From: JAEUMG01 sp963805405
GTDB taxonomy: Bacteria; Pseudomonadota; Alphaproteobacteria; Rhizobiales; Aestuariivirgaceae
Assembly: GCA_963805405.1 (NCBI GenBank)
Contig: CAWDUC010000018.1
Span: 80,542-144,541, forward strand
Direction of reading: 5' to 3'
Length of the DNA stretch: 64,000 nt
Made by a program: the position numbers and the translations under genes. Shown in pieces: positions 42,303 to 51,399 of this stretch (position 1 is its first letter; every line of letters begins with the position of its first letter). Below the pieces are notes generated by a model that was not told the DNA's origin, made no database searches, and saw nothing but the letters and a program-made list of their open reading frames with translations.

Positions 42303-43435
42303 AGGCGCCGCATCCTTTGCCGCCAGATCACCGCTGCGATGAAGAGGGCAAAGATCGCCGCAATCGAAAGCGGCAGTCCATCAGGCCCGAAGCGTTGAAA
42401 GGCCCAACCGCCCGAGAGCGCGCCGACGATCGCCCCCAGCCCCCAGACCGTCGCAAAGGAAGAGGTCCCCGCCACCAGTTCATTGCCTGAAAATCGTTCG
42501 CCCAGTTCCGACAAAGCCACCGTGTAAATCCCCGCCGAGGCCGCGCCGCAAACAAGCAGCACCGGCCAGAGCATGATGGTGCCGAAGGCTAACGGAATCA
42601 GCGCGCTCATTAGCGCCGTGACGATGGCACATCCCGCCATCACTTTGCGCTTTGGATAGTGGTCGGCAAGCCATCCGATCGGCAATTGGAAGATGGTGTT
42701 GCCCACGATGAAGGCGGTGAGGACCAATGCCGCGGTCTCGCGGTCCATGCCCTTCTTGACGCCATAGACCGGCAGGAAGCCGAGATTGGCGGCATCGATG
42801 ATTGCGAATAGCCCGACCGCAAGAAGCAGAATTGGCGCCTTGGGCGCGAAGGCAAGCGCCGAGAGTGCCGCCTTGGGATCCTCCAAGGTCGGGGGCTCGC
42901 GAACCAGATACATCGGAATGGTGGCCGCGACCAGAACGGCGGCACCAATCGCGAAGGGCAGGATGCCGTCAATGCCGACATAGGCGATGAGCGCCGGGCC
43001 GCCGCCGAAGCTTAAGGCCAGCATGCTCGTATAGATGGCGAGGATCCGCGTGCGGTAAGCTCCCGCCGCAAACCTGACGATCCAGGCTTCGCTGATCGAG
43101 AACAATGTGGAGACTGCTAGCCCGTGCAAAATGCGCAATGCAAACCACCAGGAGATCGCCGTGAAGTAATAGGAGAGCACGATCGAAGCCGCGATCCACG
43201 CAGCGGTAATCGCCACGAGCTTCGCGCCAAACCGCTTCACAAGGCGCGGCACGATGAAGCCGGCTATCAAAATGCCAAGCGGTGCCATCGCCGTGTTATA
43301 GCCGATCATTTCCGCCGAAACGCCAGCCCGCTCCATGAGCAGCGAAAGCAAGGGAAACATCAATCCTAGCGCGAAGCCGAAGACGACGATGGCGGCGATC
43401 GCCGCTGACAGATTGATGAAGCGCTGGCTAAACAC
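42299..43435 (-). CDS. MFS transporter (YcaD-like)
   Basis: A 378-residue major facilitator with twelve segments. The first loop and helices read AIAAIVVFGFALGLMFPLLSLLMERAGVSAEMIGYNTAMAPLGILIAGFIVPRLVKRFGAKLV, followed by FGGGPALIAYVGIDGILPFAIG. It shares this plan with the next gene (43428-44597) over the full length, so the two are tandem paralogues. It overlaps that gene by 8 bases and the following DMT permease by 4. Probably a drug or sugar efflux protein; substrate unknown. Confidence 0.9.
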   Translation of the reverse strand: MFSQRFINLSAAIAAIVVFGFALGLMFPLLSLLMERAGVSAEMIGYNTAMAPLGILIAGFIVPRLVKRFGAKLVAITAAWIAASIVLSYYFTAISWWFALRILHGLAVSTLFSISEAWIVRFAAGAYRTRILAIYTSMLALSFGGGPALIAYVGIDGILPFAIGAAVLVAATIPMYLVREPPTLEDPKAALSALAFAPKAPILLLAVGLFAIIDAANLGFLPVYGVKKGMDRETAALVLTAFIVGNTIFQLPIGWLADHYPKRKVMAGCAIVTALMSALIPLAFGTIMLWPVLLVCGAASAGIYTVALSELGERFSGNELVAGTSSFATVWGLGAIVGALSGGWAFQRFGPDGLPLSIAAIFALFIAAVIWRQRMRRL

Positions 43436-44597
43436 GCGGCTGCGTCCTGATCAGCACGCCACCGGTTATTGCCAAGCCGACGAGGAGGATCGCATAGGGC
43501 ACCGCGACCGAGATCGGGAAGGCGCCTATCCCGAAGGCATCGACGGCGGCGCCGGTCAGCGCCGGTCCTACGATGCCGCCAATCCCCCACATTACCGAAA
43601 ACGCCGCCGATCCGGCCACGAGATCGGATCCCTTGAAGTTGTCGCCCATGATCGCGAGCGCCACTGTGTAGATTGCGAAATAGGCGGTGCCAAGGATCAA
43701 CATCACCGGCCAGATGAGCCAGCTTCCGACGACGAAGGCGAGCGCCAGGGCAAGAACCATCGTGATCGCGGCGGCGATTATGACAACGCCGATCTTCGAC
43801 CAACGATCGGCAATCACACCGACCGGATATTGCAGGAGCGCGTTGCCGAGAATGCCGAAACCGAGAAGCCAGCTCGCCGCCTCGAGCGTCAGGCCGTTAC
43901 GCAATCCCCAGATCTGGAAGAAGGACAGGATCACCTGATCGCAGATCGTCACTGACGCCACCGCGAAAAGCAGCAATGGTGCGCGCCTGACGAAGCTGAA
44001 GAAACCGCCCCCCTCCTCCCTCTGGAACACCGCCTCGTCGGCTTTGACGAAAAGCAGCGGCAAAACGCTGATCGCGAGGCATGCGATGCCGATCAACCAC
44101 GGCAGCCAGCCTTCGATGCCGGTAAACGGGATGATCAGCGGGCCGACCGCGAAGGTGATAGACAGGACGCTCGTATAGATCGCCATGACGCGCCCGCGAT
44201 TGCTCGCATCCGCAAAGGTCAGCACCCAGGCTTCGCTCACCGTGAACAGCGTTCCGACAGCCATGCCGAAGATCAGCCGCAGCCCGAACCACAGGGCGAG
44301 ACTGTCCGTGAGGTTGAATGCGAGCAGCGAGGCGATGATCACCCCGATGACGATCCACACGACCTTCTTCGAGCCGACGCGCGCCACGATCTGCGGAAGG
44401 AATGGCCCGGCAATCAGGATGCCGAGCGGCCCCATCGCGGCATTAAGGCCGATAATGGATGCAGAAACGCCGCGCGATTCGAGGATGAGCGGCATAAGCG
44501 TGAAGCTCAAGCCCATCGCGATATCGCAGGCTGCAACTGTCGCGATCGCGGCGACAAGATTGCCACGGCGCTGAAGCGCTGGCGCTGCTGCGGACAT
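43428..44597 (-). CDS. MFS transporter (YcaD-like), paralogue
   Basis: A 389-residue major facilitator, first gene of the operon. The N-terminus AATVAACDIAMGLSFTLMPLILESRGVSASIIGLNAAMGPLGILIAGPFLPQIVARVGSKKVV parallels its neighbour closely (GLNAAMGPLGILIAG versus GYNTAMAPLGILIAG), including the GMAVGTLFTVSEAWVLTFADASNRGR signature shared as FSISEAWIVRFAAGAYRTR. The pair arose by duplication. Twelve segments. Divergent from the MBL-fold gene at 44763. Confidence 0.9.
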   Translation of the reverse strand: MSAAAPALQRRGNLVAAIATVAACDIAMGLSFTLMPLILESRGVSASIIGLNAAMGPLGILIAGPFLPQIVARVGSKKVVWIVIGVIIASLLAFNLTDSLALWFGLRLIFGMAVGTLFTVSEAWVLTFADASNRGRVMAIYTSVLSITFAVGPLIIPFTGIEGWLPWLIGIACLAISVLPLLFVKADEAVFQREEGGGFFSFVRRAPLLLFAVASVTICDQVILSFFQIWGLRNGLTLEAASWLLGFGILGNALLQYPVGVIADRWSKIGVVIIAAAITMVLALALAFVVGSWLIWPVMLILGTAYFAIYTVALAIMGDNFKGSDLVAGSAAFSVMWGIGGIVGPALTGAAVDAFGIGAFPISVAVPYAILLVGLAITGGVLIRTQPRV

Positions 44598-44762
44598 CGC
44601 GTTGAGAATCCCGGATTGCCATAAGTCTAGCGGCCACCTCTAGCCGCGCCGCCCCGCGCCGTCCATGGCCCCCGGGCAGGGCGTTCATGCGGGAGACGCA
44701 ATATCGCAGCGGGGCTGCCACCGGCATTGCACCCTTTCCCAGCTGCCGCTAAGAGCGCCGCC

Positions 44763-45401
44763 ATGAGCACACTCCAGGCAATGATCGTTCCTGTCACTCC
44801 CTTTCAGCAGAACTGCGCAATTCTGTGGGAGGAGGAAACGAAGCGCGGCGCGGTGAGCGATCCCGGCGGCGATGTCGACGTGATACTCAAGGAGATCGAG
44901 AAGTCCGGCGTCAAGATCGAGAAGATCCTTCTCACCCACGGCCACATTGATCATGCGGGCGGCGCCGCCGAACTGGGCGAGCGCCTCGGTGTCAAGATCG
45001 AAGGTCCGCACACAGAAGATCTCTTCCTGCTCGAGGACTTGCCGCGCTCCGGCGCGCAATACGGCATGACCGGCGTCCGTTCCGTCACGCCGGACCGCTG
45101 GCTCAAGGAAGGCGACACGGTGACCGTGGGCGGTCTCGTCTTCGACATCCTTCAAACACCAGGACACACGCCGGGTTCGATCGTCTTCTTCAACAAGCCG
45201 AACCGCTTCCTGCTCGGTGGCGACGTGTTATTCAAGGGCTCGATCGGGCGCACTGATTTTCCGCGCGGCGATCATGCGACGCTGCTGGCCTCGATCCGCG
45301 ACAAGCTCTTCCCGCTCGGCGATGATGTCGTCTTCCTCCCCGGCCACGGCCAGCCCGGCCGCATCGGCGAAGAACGCCACACCAATCCATTCCTGGTTTA
45401 G
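44763..45401 (+). CDS. metallo-beta-lactamase-fold hydrolase (GloB/YcbL-like)
   Basis: A 212-residue soluble MBL-fold enzyme: NCAILWEEETKRGAVSDPGGDVD, metal motif HGHIDHAGG, TPGHTPGSIVFF, GGDVLFKGSIGRTDFP and the C-terminal LPGHGQ. The spacing and GRTDFPRGD follow glyoxalase II-like YcbL proteins rather than true GloB; the substrate is probably a thioester. The ATG at 44763 is preferred over 44727 since MSTLQAMIVPVTPFQQN matches the family start. Confidence 0.93.
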   Translation: MSTLQAMIVPVTPFQQNCAILWEEETKRGAVSDPGGDVDVILKEIEKSGVKIEKILLTHGHIDHAGGAAELGERLGVKIEGPHTEDLFLLEDLPRSGAQYGMTGVRSVTPDRWLKEGDTVTVGGLVFDILQTPGHTPGSIVFFNKPNRFLLGGDVLFKGSIGRTDFPRGDHATLLASIRDKLFPLGDDVVFLPGHGQPGRIGEERHTNPFLV

Positions 45402-45450
45402 CTCCGGACCGAATCCACGACGCCCTCCTTTCGCGCCTACATTTGTGGAT

Positions 45451-47336
45451 CTAATGCACGTGCTCGTCCGGCGGAGGCCGCAACTGCGGTTCTTCGGCGA
45501 GATAGGCCGCCTGGACGAGCAGCACTTTAGCCGGCGACAATGTCTCATCATCGCTCTTCCCCCGCAGTCTCACATAGCCGAAACGGTCGATGAGGAATTC
45601 CATGTAAGGTGGGGCCGGCCGTTCATCCGCCGGGTCCATGTCCCAGAAAGTGCGCCGGTACAGGCTCCACGCCTCGAGGATATCGGCATTGTCGGTTTCA
45701 ATCAGCGTCGCGTTAGCGGGCAACGACCCCAATGCCTCGTCTAGCCTTCCCGAACTAACAATCAGGATCTGGGTTCGCGCCTTCTCTAGATCCGGCGCCA
45801 TCGCCAGCAGTTCCTTCACCCGCGAGGCCTCTGCGGGATCGCGGATGAGGATGAGCAGCAAAACCGCCTCCTCCCGCCAGTCGTTGAGGGTAACGATCTC
45901 GCCTGCCTTGGTCTGGTAACTGAAATCGATCGCGCCAAGCCACGGCAGGCGAGGGATCACCCGCTTCGGCACGTATCGTCCGGTATAGCCGGATGACAGC
46001 GCGCGGACGTAATTGATGACGGCCCATTTGTCCTCATCCGAGATCGCGTCGCCAACACCCGGCATCGCGCCAGAAGGCATGCCGTTGCTGATCCACCAGA
46101 ACATGTCACCCGCCGTATGATCCTCCGTATGCGGAGCGGAAAGATCGGCGGGCGCGATCGGCAGCACTCCCGCCCCCGGCCCGTCGCCATGTCCCGTCTC
46201 GCCGTGACACACGACACAATTGCCAAGATATACTTGCCGCCCCCGCATGATGACATCGGCGGTATAGGGCTCGGTCGTCGCCGCGAACGTCGTTGGATAG
46301 GCCGGAACTGCAACGACATAGGCCAGCATACCGAGCAGCGCGACGCCAACACCTGCGCATATTGCCGCCGTCTGCCGAAAAATTCCGCCCTTGAAAAAGA
46401 GGATACCGGCCAGAACGAGCGACGCCGTGCCGCCGACGAGCGTGGCAAGGATGTCCTGAGGGACGCCCTCCTGCTTCCAGATGGTTTCGGGCGCGAAGCG
46501 GAAGGTGAAGGGCCATTCGATCGTATCGTGCCGGCCGGGAATCGTCTGCGCGAGATATACGCCCAGCGCCATGATACCCAGTCCAAATAGCGCTTCGACA
46601 ATCAGAACATGTCTGGCCGTAGCTCCATCTCCGACGCCGGCAAGAAAGCGCTGCCTCAGCCATGCCGCCAGAAGCACTGCCGGAAGTAGCAGTAATAAAA
46701 TCTTGACAAGCAGCAATTGTCCGTAAAGCGTTCCGAATAAGGCCGCCCAACGTTCCACTTGCAGCATCGCCGCGCCGATGCCAGCGGCAATCGCGATCAA
46801 AACAAAGCCGAGGGCCCAGGGCGAGAAGGAAGCAAGCGCGGATCGCAAGCCAGCAGCATCGCGCCCTGAGAAAGCCCGAACCGCAAGTATAAACAACCCG
46901 CCGATCCACAGGGACGCCGCCGTTACATGCAAGTGCGTGGAAGATGAAGGATATGATTGCAGGAGTTGCGGTACTCGCATGCCCGCCCAGCGGTGCAGTC
47001 AGCAAGGCCGCCACAACAAGCGCGAGCGCAAGCTCCAGCTCTGCGCAGGCCGACCGCAAGGATAGCAGAGATCAACACGAGACGAACTAGGGCGACCTTG
47101 CCGCCCCACGTCTTGAGAAGAAAGATCTCGAGCAATCCCCATGTCAATCCGGCATCGCCGCCGGCAAGCGCCGCTTGAAGCATGACCTGCAAGGCGGTTG
47201 CCGAAAGAGCGATCAGCGTTCCGGCTAGTATCAACCTCCGCGAAACCGCCTGGCGCCCGGCAAGAATGAGATTCGCACCAATTGCGCCGAGGGCGATCAG
47301 CGCGAGCAGCCGCATGAGCGCAATAGCAAGCGTCAC
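45451..47336 (-). pseudogene. copD-cytochrome c fusion gene with two one-base frameshifts
   Basis: One gene in three consecutive frames. Frame 1 (GTG 47336 to about 47042): CopD-type membrane start MRLLALIALGAIGANLILAG. Frame 2: ELELALALVVAALLTAPLGGHAS to FIFHAL. Frame 3: HVTAASLWIGGLFILAV to the end, adding more CopD helices, a c-type heme site (CVVCH) and a thioredoxin/peroxiredoxin-like C-terminal domain. Single extra bases near 47042 and 46930 join them exactly. The start GTG overlaps the CopC stop (GTGA). Function: likely copper uptake/handling coupled to a redox domain. Sequence error or decay unresolved. Confidence 0.85.
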
Positions 47337-47702
47337 TGATCGGCCTTCACCGTGAAGCGGATATTGCCTTCGACCACATGCCCGTCGGCCGAGAGAATAT
47401 GGTAGTCGATGTGATACTTCCCGGCCTGCATCGGTCCGATCGCAAAACGGCACGTCTTTGCCGCGCAGGCCTGCACCCCCTCGACCCGCAGAACAGTCGC
47501 TTCATCGGCACCGAAGAGCGTGAAGTAGGACATCGCCGCCTCGACCGGCTCAAGAAAATCGAGCCGCGCTTCCTTCAGGTTGTCGGCGACCGTCGAATTA
47601 TTCGCCGGTATCGAGGATCTGAGCTTGGAATGCGCCAAGGCCTCCCCCGCGCGTCGTAATCATCAAAGCCAGGCACGGAAAGAGGAGCAATCGAACGCGC
47701 AT
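47333..47702 (-). pseudogene. copC: copC copper-binding gene with a one-base frameshift
   Basis: The mature CopC domain is intact: AHSKLRSSIPANN at the mature N-terminus (His1-like residue for copper), then LDFLEPVEAAMSYFTLFG and the C-terminal MQAGKYHIDYHILSADGHVVEGNIRFTV. Its signal peptide (MRVRLLLFPCLALMITT, ATG 47702 with GAGGATT upstream) is in another frame. An extra base near 47651, beside a run of five G, separates them. CopC binds periplasmic copper and works with CopD, which follows directly with a 4-base overlap. Confidence 0.85.
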
Positions 47703-47835
47703 GTAATCCTCGCATCGTCAGGGAAGAAGGCGATGGGTAGCATGCGGACACGCGGCATCGAAGACCACCTCTTGCTATGTTCGCTATATGTTCCTAAACT
47801 GCGGTGGCTTGAAGCCCTTCCCTCAGAGGTGACCC

Positions 47836-48072
47836 ATGATCCGCCGACCCTTGCGTCCTACATTCAGCTATTCCGCCCGTCATGAACTATTACGCGCACT
47901 TGGCGAGGCCCGCGAACTTGCGCTGCAATGCGCCCATTCCGAACACCACGATTCCGAACTGCGCAGGAAATGCGAAGTTTTACACACCGCCGTCGATGCG
48001 CTGGCGACGGAATTGACTGGCGACCCGGCCTATTTTCACTTGAAGCCGGCGCCGTCCAGTAACGCTGGTTAA
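47836..48072 (+). CDS. small hypothetical protein, 78 aa
   Basis: A soluble 78-residue protein: basic N-terminus MIRRPLRPTFSYSARHELLRALGEARELALQCAH, then an amphipathic helix with Cys and His and an end SNAG. Two Cys and several His could bind metal, but no motif is specific. AGAGGTGACCC precedes the ATG. It is divergent from copC and converges with the next small gene. Confidence 0.6.
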   Translation: MIRRPLRPTFSYSARHELLRALGEARELALQCAHSEHHDSELRRKCEVLHTAVDALATELTGDPAYFHLKPAPSSNAG

Positions 48073-48079
48073 ATGCCCG

Positions 48080-48310
48080 CTAGGCCGCCCTACGCCACGT
48101 TCCACGAAGCCCGGAGGCGATGATCCTTTCAATATCGATCTCGCCTTCCCCGGCGCAATTGATCATGCGCTGGGCAATGGCATTCCGCATGGTCTCGTTG
48201 GGGATGCAACCACCATGGTCTATGGCGAAACGTGAACAGGCCATATCGAAAGCTGCCGCCAGCGTCTCGATCATCGCTGGTTCCAAGCTGTGTGTCGGGT
48301 TCTGGAACAT
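48080..48310 (-). CDS. small hypothetical protein, 76 aa
   Basis: A 76-residue soluble protein starting MFQNPTHSLEPAMIETLAAAFDMACSRF. The ATG at 48310 is chosen over 48412 because AGGAGG sits just before it. The sequence ends with a helix-rich segment (NAIAQRMINCAGEGEIDIERIIASGL). It is a short all-alpha protein of a kind common in Rhizobiales, function unknown. It converges with the 47836 gene 7 bases away. Confidence 0.65.
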   Translation of the reverse strand: MFQNPTHSLEPAMIETLAAAFDMACSRFAIDHGGCIPNETMRNAIAQRMINCAGEGEIDIERIIASGLRGTWRRAA

Positions 48311-48513
48311 GCGAGCCTCCTGAATGTGGGGTTTTATCAACTCGCCGCCGTCGGAATCTTTAACCAGCGATGGCGGCGAGAATGAGTTGGGCAGGTGACG
48401 CTTCCTCTGCAATTGCGTGACACTCCGCGCTCAAAATACGCGTAGCGGTAGCATCGGACGAGCGAACCGGCTAGGATCTGCCAGACGTCAGACGGCTCAT
48501 CGGAAAGATTGCA

Positions 48514-49068
48514 ATGCTTGGCTCTCCTATCGACGCGGCAAAGCGTTCCCTGTTTACGTGCATGTTCCTGCTTACTCTCGCCATATCGCTCGCGTCCGGC
48601 GCGGCCCATGCCGCGTGCGGCGGCGAAGGTGTGGTGAAAGCGGCAGCGGCCTCGTTCGTTGCCGCAAAGCAAGCGGGCACTGCAGATGCCTTCGCCAATG
48701 CCGTCGCCAAGTATGCCGATATCACTGCGTTGGCGCTTGCGGCCCTCGGACCCTACCGAAAAGAGTTGCCGGCCGATCGGCAGGGCGAATATGTAGAGAA
48801 GACAAAGGCCTATATCGGACGCTTCCTGCTGCGTCACGCCAGCCTCGTCGGCCAGTCCAACCTCAATATCGATAGCTGCGCCGGGGACCTGGTCAAGACG
48901 TCCGCTGGCTCGAGCAAGCTTGTATGGCGTGTCAGCGGCGGACGCATTCGGGATGTGCAGGCAAGCGGCATCTGGCTTGCAAATCAGATGCGTGCCAAAT
49001 TCGTCGCCGAGATTCGGCGCGGCGGCCACGATAAGATCGACGCCTTGTTCAGATTCCTCGGCAACTGA
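48514..49068 (+). CDS. MlaC-like phospholipid-binding protein
   Basis: A 184-residue exported protein: signal peptide of MFLLTLAISLASGAAHA type, mature start ACGGEGVVKAAAASFVAAKQ, then helical repeats with YADITALALAALGPYRKELPADRQGEYVEKTKAYIGRFLLRHASL. This is the MlaC/Ttg2D fold, which ferries phospholipid between outer and inner membranes in the Mla system. No mlaFEDB genes are nearby. ATG at 48514 has GGAAAG upstream. Confidence 0.75.
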   Translation: MLGSPIDAAKRSLFTCMFLLTLAISLASGAAHAACGGEGVVKAAAASFVAAKQAGTADAFANAVAKYADITALALAALGPYRKELPADRQGEYVEKTKAYIGRFLLRHASLVGQSNLNIDSCAGDLVKTSAGSSKLVWRVSGGRIRDVQASGIWLANQMRAKFVAEIRRGGHDKIDALFRFLGN

Positions 49069-49091
49069 AAATAGGCTTTGCCGGCGCCGGC

Positions 49092-49259
49092 ATGCTCTTG
49101 TTCGATCGTCAGCTTACGGATGATCGTGAGGATAAGCCGTTTTCCGGACGGATGCTGGCAAGCTTCGGCCTCTTCGGATTTCTCGCGCTGGCGAACGGCG
49201 TTTCACCAGCGGTTCGCGAGCGCATCAACGCTTGTTTAACGGGAAGTACGCTTATGTAA
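49092..49259 (+). CDS. possible small ORF, 55 aa
   Basis: A frame starting MLLFDRQLTDDREDKPFSGRMLASFGLFGFLALANG and ending at TAA 49259. It has one weakly hydrophobic stretch (MLASFGLFGFLALANGV) that could be a membrane segment. No clear ribosome binding site. Reported with low confidence because it fills the gap before the PilZ gene. Confidence 0.3.
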   Translation: MLLFDRQLTDDREDKPFSGRMLASFGLFGFLALANGVSPAVRERINACLTGSTLM

Positions 49260-49284
49260 GGAGTTTATCGGGGGAGAACATTAT

Positions 49285-49557
49285 ATGTCGGCATTGCTCG
49301 GTCTTGCGCATCAGCCGAACCGGCGCACGAGCCGCCGCTATCCCGTGAACGTGGAAGCCAAAATTGTCACCGATGCGATCTGGTGCGAGGTCGACTGCAC
49401 GATTCGCAATCGTAGCGAGCACGGCTTCAAGCTTCATCTTCCGATGCGTGTCTCCTTGCCGCAACGCTTCACGCTGTCGATCCCTTCGGAAGGACAGAGC
49501 CTGCCGGTCCGCCTGGTCTGGCGCCGCGGCGCATCCGTCGGCGTTCAATTTATCTGA
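49285..49557 (+). CDS. PilZ domain protein
   Basis: A 90-residue single PilZ domain: the c-di-GMP-binding RxxxR region appears as NRRTSRRYPVNVEAKI, followed by TIRNRSEHGFKLHL (the N/DxSxxG motif as NRSEHG) and SLPVRLVWRRGASVGVQF. Such small PilZ proteins bind cyclic di-GMP and act on motility or polysaccharide targets. Binding is predicted from motifs only. A GGDEF/EAL protein lies at the end of the window. Confidence 0.85.
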   Translation: MSALLGLAHQPNRRTSRRYPVNVEAKIVTDAIWCEVDCTIRNRSEHGFKLHLPMRVSLPQRFTLSIPSEGQSLPVRLVWRRGASVGVQFI

Positions 49558-49677
49558 GCCAAAGTCCACCCGCCGCCCCTTTCGCATTGGGGGCCGGTCA
49601 GGTGCTCGGTGGACGGGATCGTCTCGCTGACGCAAACTCCGTCCCGCATGTCGAAGGACCGCCGGAGCAGCCCTGAT

Positions 49678-49881
49678 CTAGAGCATCTTCAAATTCGCCG
49701 CATTGGCCTTGCCACGCTCGGTTGCAAGATCGAAGCCCACTTTCTGGCCTTCGTTCAGCCCCGACAGACCGGCGCGTTCGACCGCGCTGATGTGAACGAA
49801 TACATCCTTGGAACCGTCATCCGGTTGGATGAAGCCATAGCCCTTTTGCGGATTGAACCACTTCACTTTTCCCGTCGGCAC
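49678..49881 (-). CDS. cold-shock domain protein
   Basis: A 67-residue cold-shock protein: GKVKWFNPQKGYGFIQPDDGSKDVFVHISAVERAGL with both RNP motifs and an end GKANAANLKML. I start it at GTG 49881 (VPTGKVKWF), which follows GAGGGATT, not at 49908. It differs from the csp at 40110 and is of the canonical CspA type in Rhizobiales. Confidence 0.93.
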   Translation of the reverse strand: MPTGKVKWFNPQKGYGFIQPDDGSKDVFVHISAVERAGLSGLNEGQKVGFDLATERGKANAANLKML

Positions 49882-50028
49882 GTTGGAATCCCTCGTTGGA
49901 ATGTGCAACCCTAGTTTGACGGCAAGCGATCCTTACGTCAATGCCAGTCGAGGGGCTTAATAGGCTGCCGAGGAATGCGCGCGGCGGTTGTTCGCACCCG
50001 ATGATGAAGGTGGGCTGAGGGGACCCGG

Positions 50029-50256
50029 CTAGGCTTCCCGGGAGTCCGCGGGCACGACTCTCAGCCGGGCCAAGGGCACTTGGCTGGGGTCGACCTTGCG
50101 GTCCGCCGAAAAGAGGCGTTCGAGCTCGTCGGGATCAAGCCTGTAAGCGCCCTCCCCATCCCTATCGACCGAAAGTTTTCCGGAAAGAATTGCGCGCAGG
50201 ATGGTTGAGGGCTTGGCGCCAGTGTGCTGGGCGGCCGCACGGAGCGAAAGTGCCAT
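50029..50256 (-). CDS. small helix-turn-helix protein (excisionase-like)
   Basis: A 75-residue protein with a MerR/excisionase-type winged HTH: LSLRAAAQHTGAKPSTILRAILSGKLSVDRDGEGAYRLDPDELERLF. The wing and the helix pair match DNA-binding proteins that carry an excisionase-like domain. No integrase, attachment site or phage gene lies nearby, so an Xis role is not supported; it may be a small transcription factor. Confidence 0.75.
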   Translation of the reverse strand: MALSLRAAAQHTGAKPSTILRAILSGKLSVDRDGEGAYRLDPDELERLFSADRKVDPSQVPLARLRVVPADSREA

Positions 50257-50416
50257 TGTTCGATGTCCCCTGGAATCAATTGTTGTTTTGACGATGGTTT
50301 GGCCATGATGGTTAACAAATGGTTACCAAGCCGGCCTGCTCCTCGCCGAGGCCAGGACTTTCGGCGCCTTTGTCGGTTTCAGCGGGCAGCCGCCCATAAG
50401 CCTCTATGGCGAAGAC

Positions 50417-50515
50417 CTAACTCAACATTCGAAATAGGGCCCGCGCAAACCCGCTCCAGAACAACACCAGGCAAACACCGATGGCCAGCCAGAGTGGCAT
50501 TACTTCATCCCGCAT
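50417..50515 (-). CDS. small membrane protein, 32 aa
   Basis: A short frame starting MRDEVMPLWLAIGVCLVLFW and ending RALFRMLS. It has one membrane segment (about residues 7-24) with an acidic N-terminus and basic C-terminus. GGGGAG precedes the ATG at 50515. Codes for a plausible small transmembrane peptide; function unknown. Confidence 0.5.
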   Translation of the reverse strand: MRDEVMPLWLAIGVCLVLFWSGFARALFRMLS

Positions 50516-50704
50516 CACGTATACTCCCCTTGCGCCGCGGATAAGGGATGATCACCGCATGTGGCCGTTCCGAGTCTGAATTGCGACGCTTCTCACCGTG
50601 CTTAACAACTCGTTTCCACATTGCCGTCCTGCAAAGCCTTTACTCCGTCACGATGCTGGTCAAGGCTGGCAGCGTGACGCATGTCTTGAGAACTCTCATT
50701 GGCG

Positions 50705-51337
50705 ATGGCGGTCCTCGCAGGCTGCGGCGGACTGGCCGTGGCGCGTCCCGAATTGAGCGACCTCTATTCGGGCCGCGAACTCTATCGTCGCCTCGCGCAA
50801 CAGCACGCAACCGCAAACCGCATACCCTTCGCAATCGTCGATGCCGTGATGAATGTGGAAAGCGGCTACAAGCCGGAAGCCATCGGAGATTCGGGCGAAG
50901 TCGGGCTCATGCAGGTCCTTCCATCCACCGCGACGATGCTCGGCTATAAGGGAGGTCTCGAAGCGCTGGCCGTTCCCGCAACTAACATCCAGTACGGCAC
51001 GCAATATCTCGCGGGCGCGTGGCGACGGGCGGACGGCGACATCTGCACGACCGTGATGAAGTACAGGGCAGGCCATGGCGAGACCCGCTTCTCCGAGAAA
51101 TCAGTCGCCTATTGCGTGCGGGTGCGCGCGAAGCTCAAAGCGGCCGGCTATCCGGTGACCGGCAAGGTACCGAAACCGACCTTCGCTTTTGCGGGCGCGA
51201 CCAAGTTACCGTCCGGCAGGGTGAGAGTGATTTTTCCCGGCACCAGCAACTGCTTCTTGCGCGTTATCCAGCCCGGCGCGAATTACGGCAAGTGCATTTC
51301 AAAGCGTACGCTGAAGGCGAAGAAGCTGGTTCGCTAA
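50705..51337 (+). CDS. lytic transglycosylase (SLT domain), lipoprotein
   Basis: A 210-residue peptidoglycan lytic transglycosylase. The SLT domain has the catalytic Glu in VDAVMNVESGYKPEAIGDSGEVGLMQVLPSTA and Tyr in TVMKYRAGHG. The C-terminal ~60 residues form a separate basic domain (PKPTFAFAGATKLPSGRVRVIFP). In the present frame the start MAVLAGCGG has a lipobox but no proper signal. The frame from ATG 50653 (MLVKAGSVTHVLRTL) joins it with one extra A at 50698, giving a normal lipoprotein signal. So a one-base insertion is likely. Confidence 0.85.
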   Translation: MAVLAGCGGLAVARPELSDLYSGRELYRRLAQQHATANRIPFAIVDAVMNVESGYKPEAIGDSGEVGLMQVLPSTATMLGYKGGLEALAVPATNIQYGTQYLAGAWRRADGDICTTVMKYRAGHGETRFSEKSVAYCVRVRAKLKAAGYPVTGKVPKPTFAFAGATKLPSGRVRVIFPGTSNCFLRVIQPGANYGKCISKRTLKAKKLVR

Positions 51338-51399
51338 GCATATTTCAACGCGAAGCATCCATGTTGCGAACCGAAAGCTGAACTTTTCGGAGCAAAGAT

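Noticed and set aside
50029..50256. An excisionase as the sign of a mobile element.
   Set aside because: There is no integrase, attachment site, tRNA junction or phage gene nearby, so it is a small HTH protein only.
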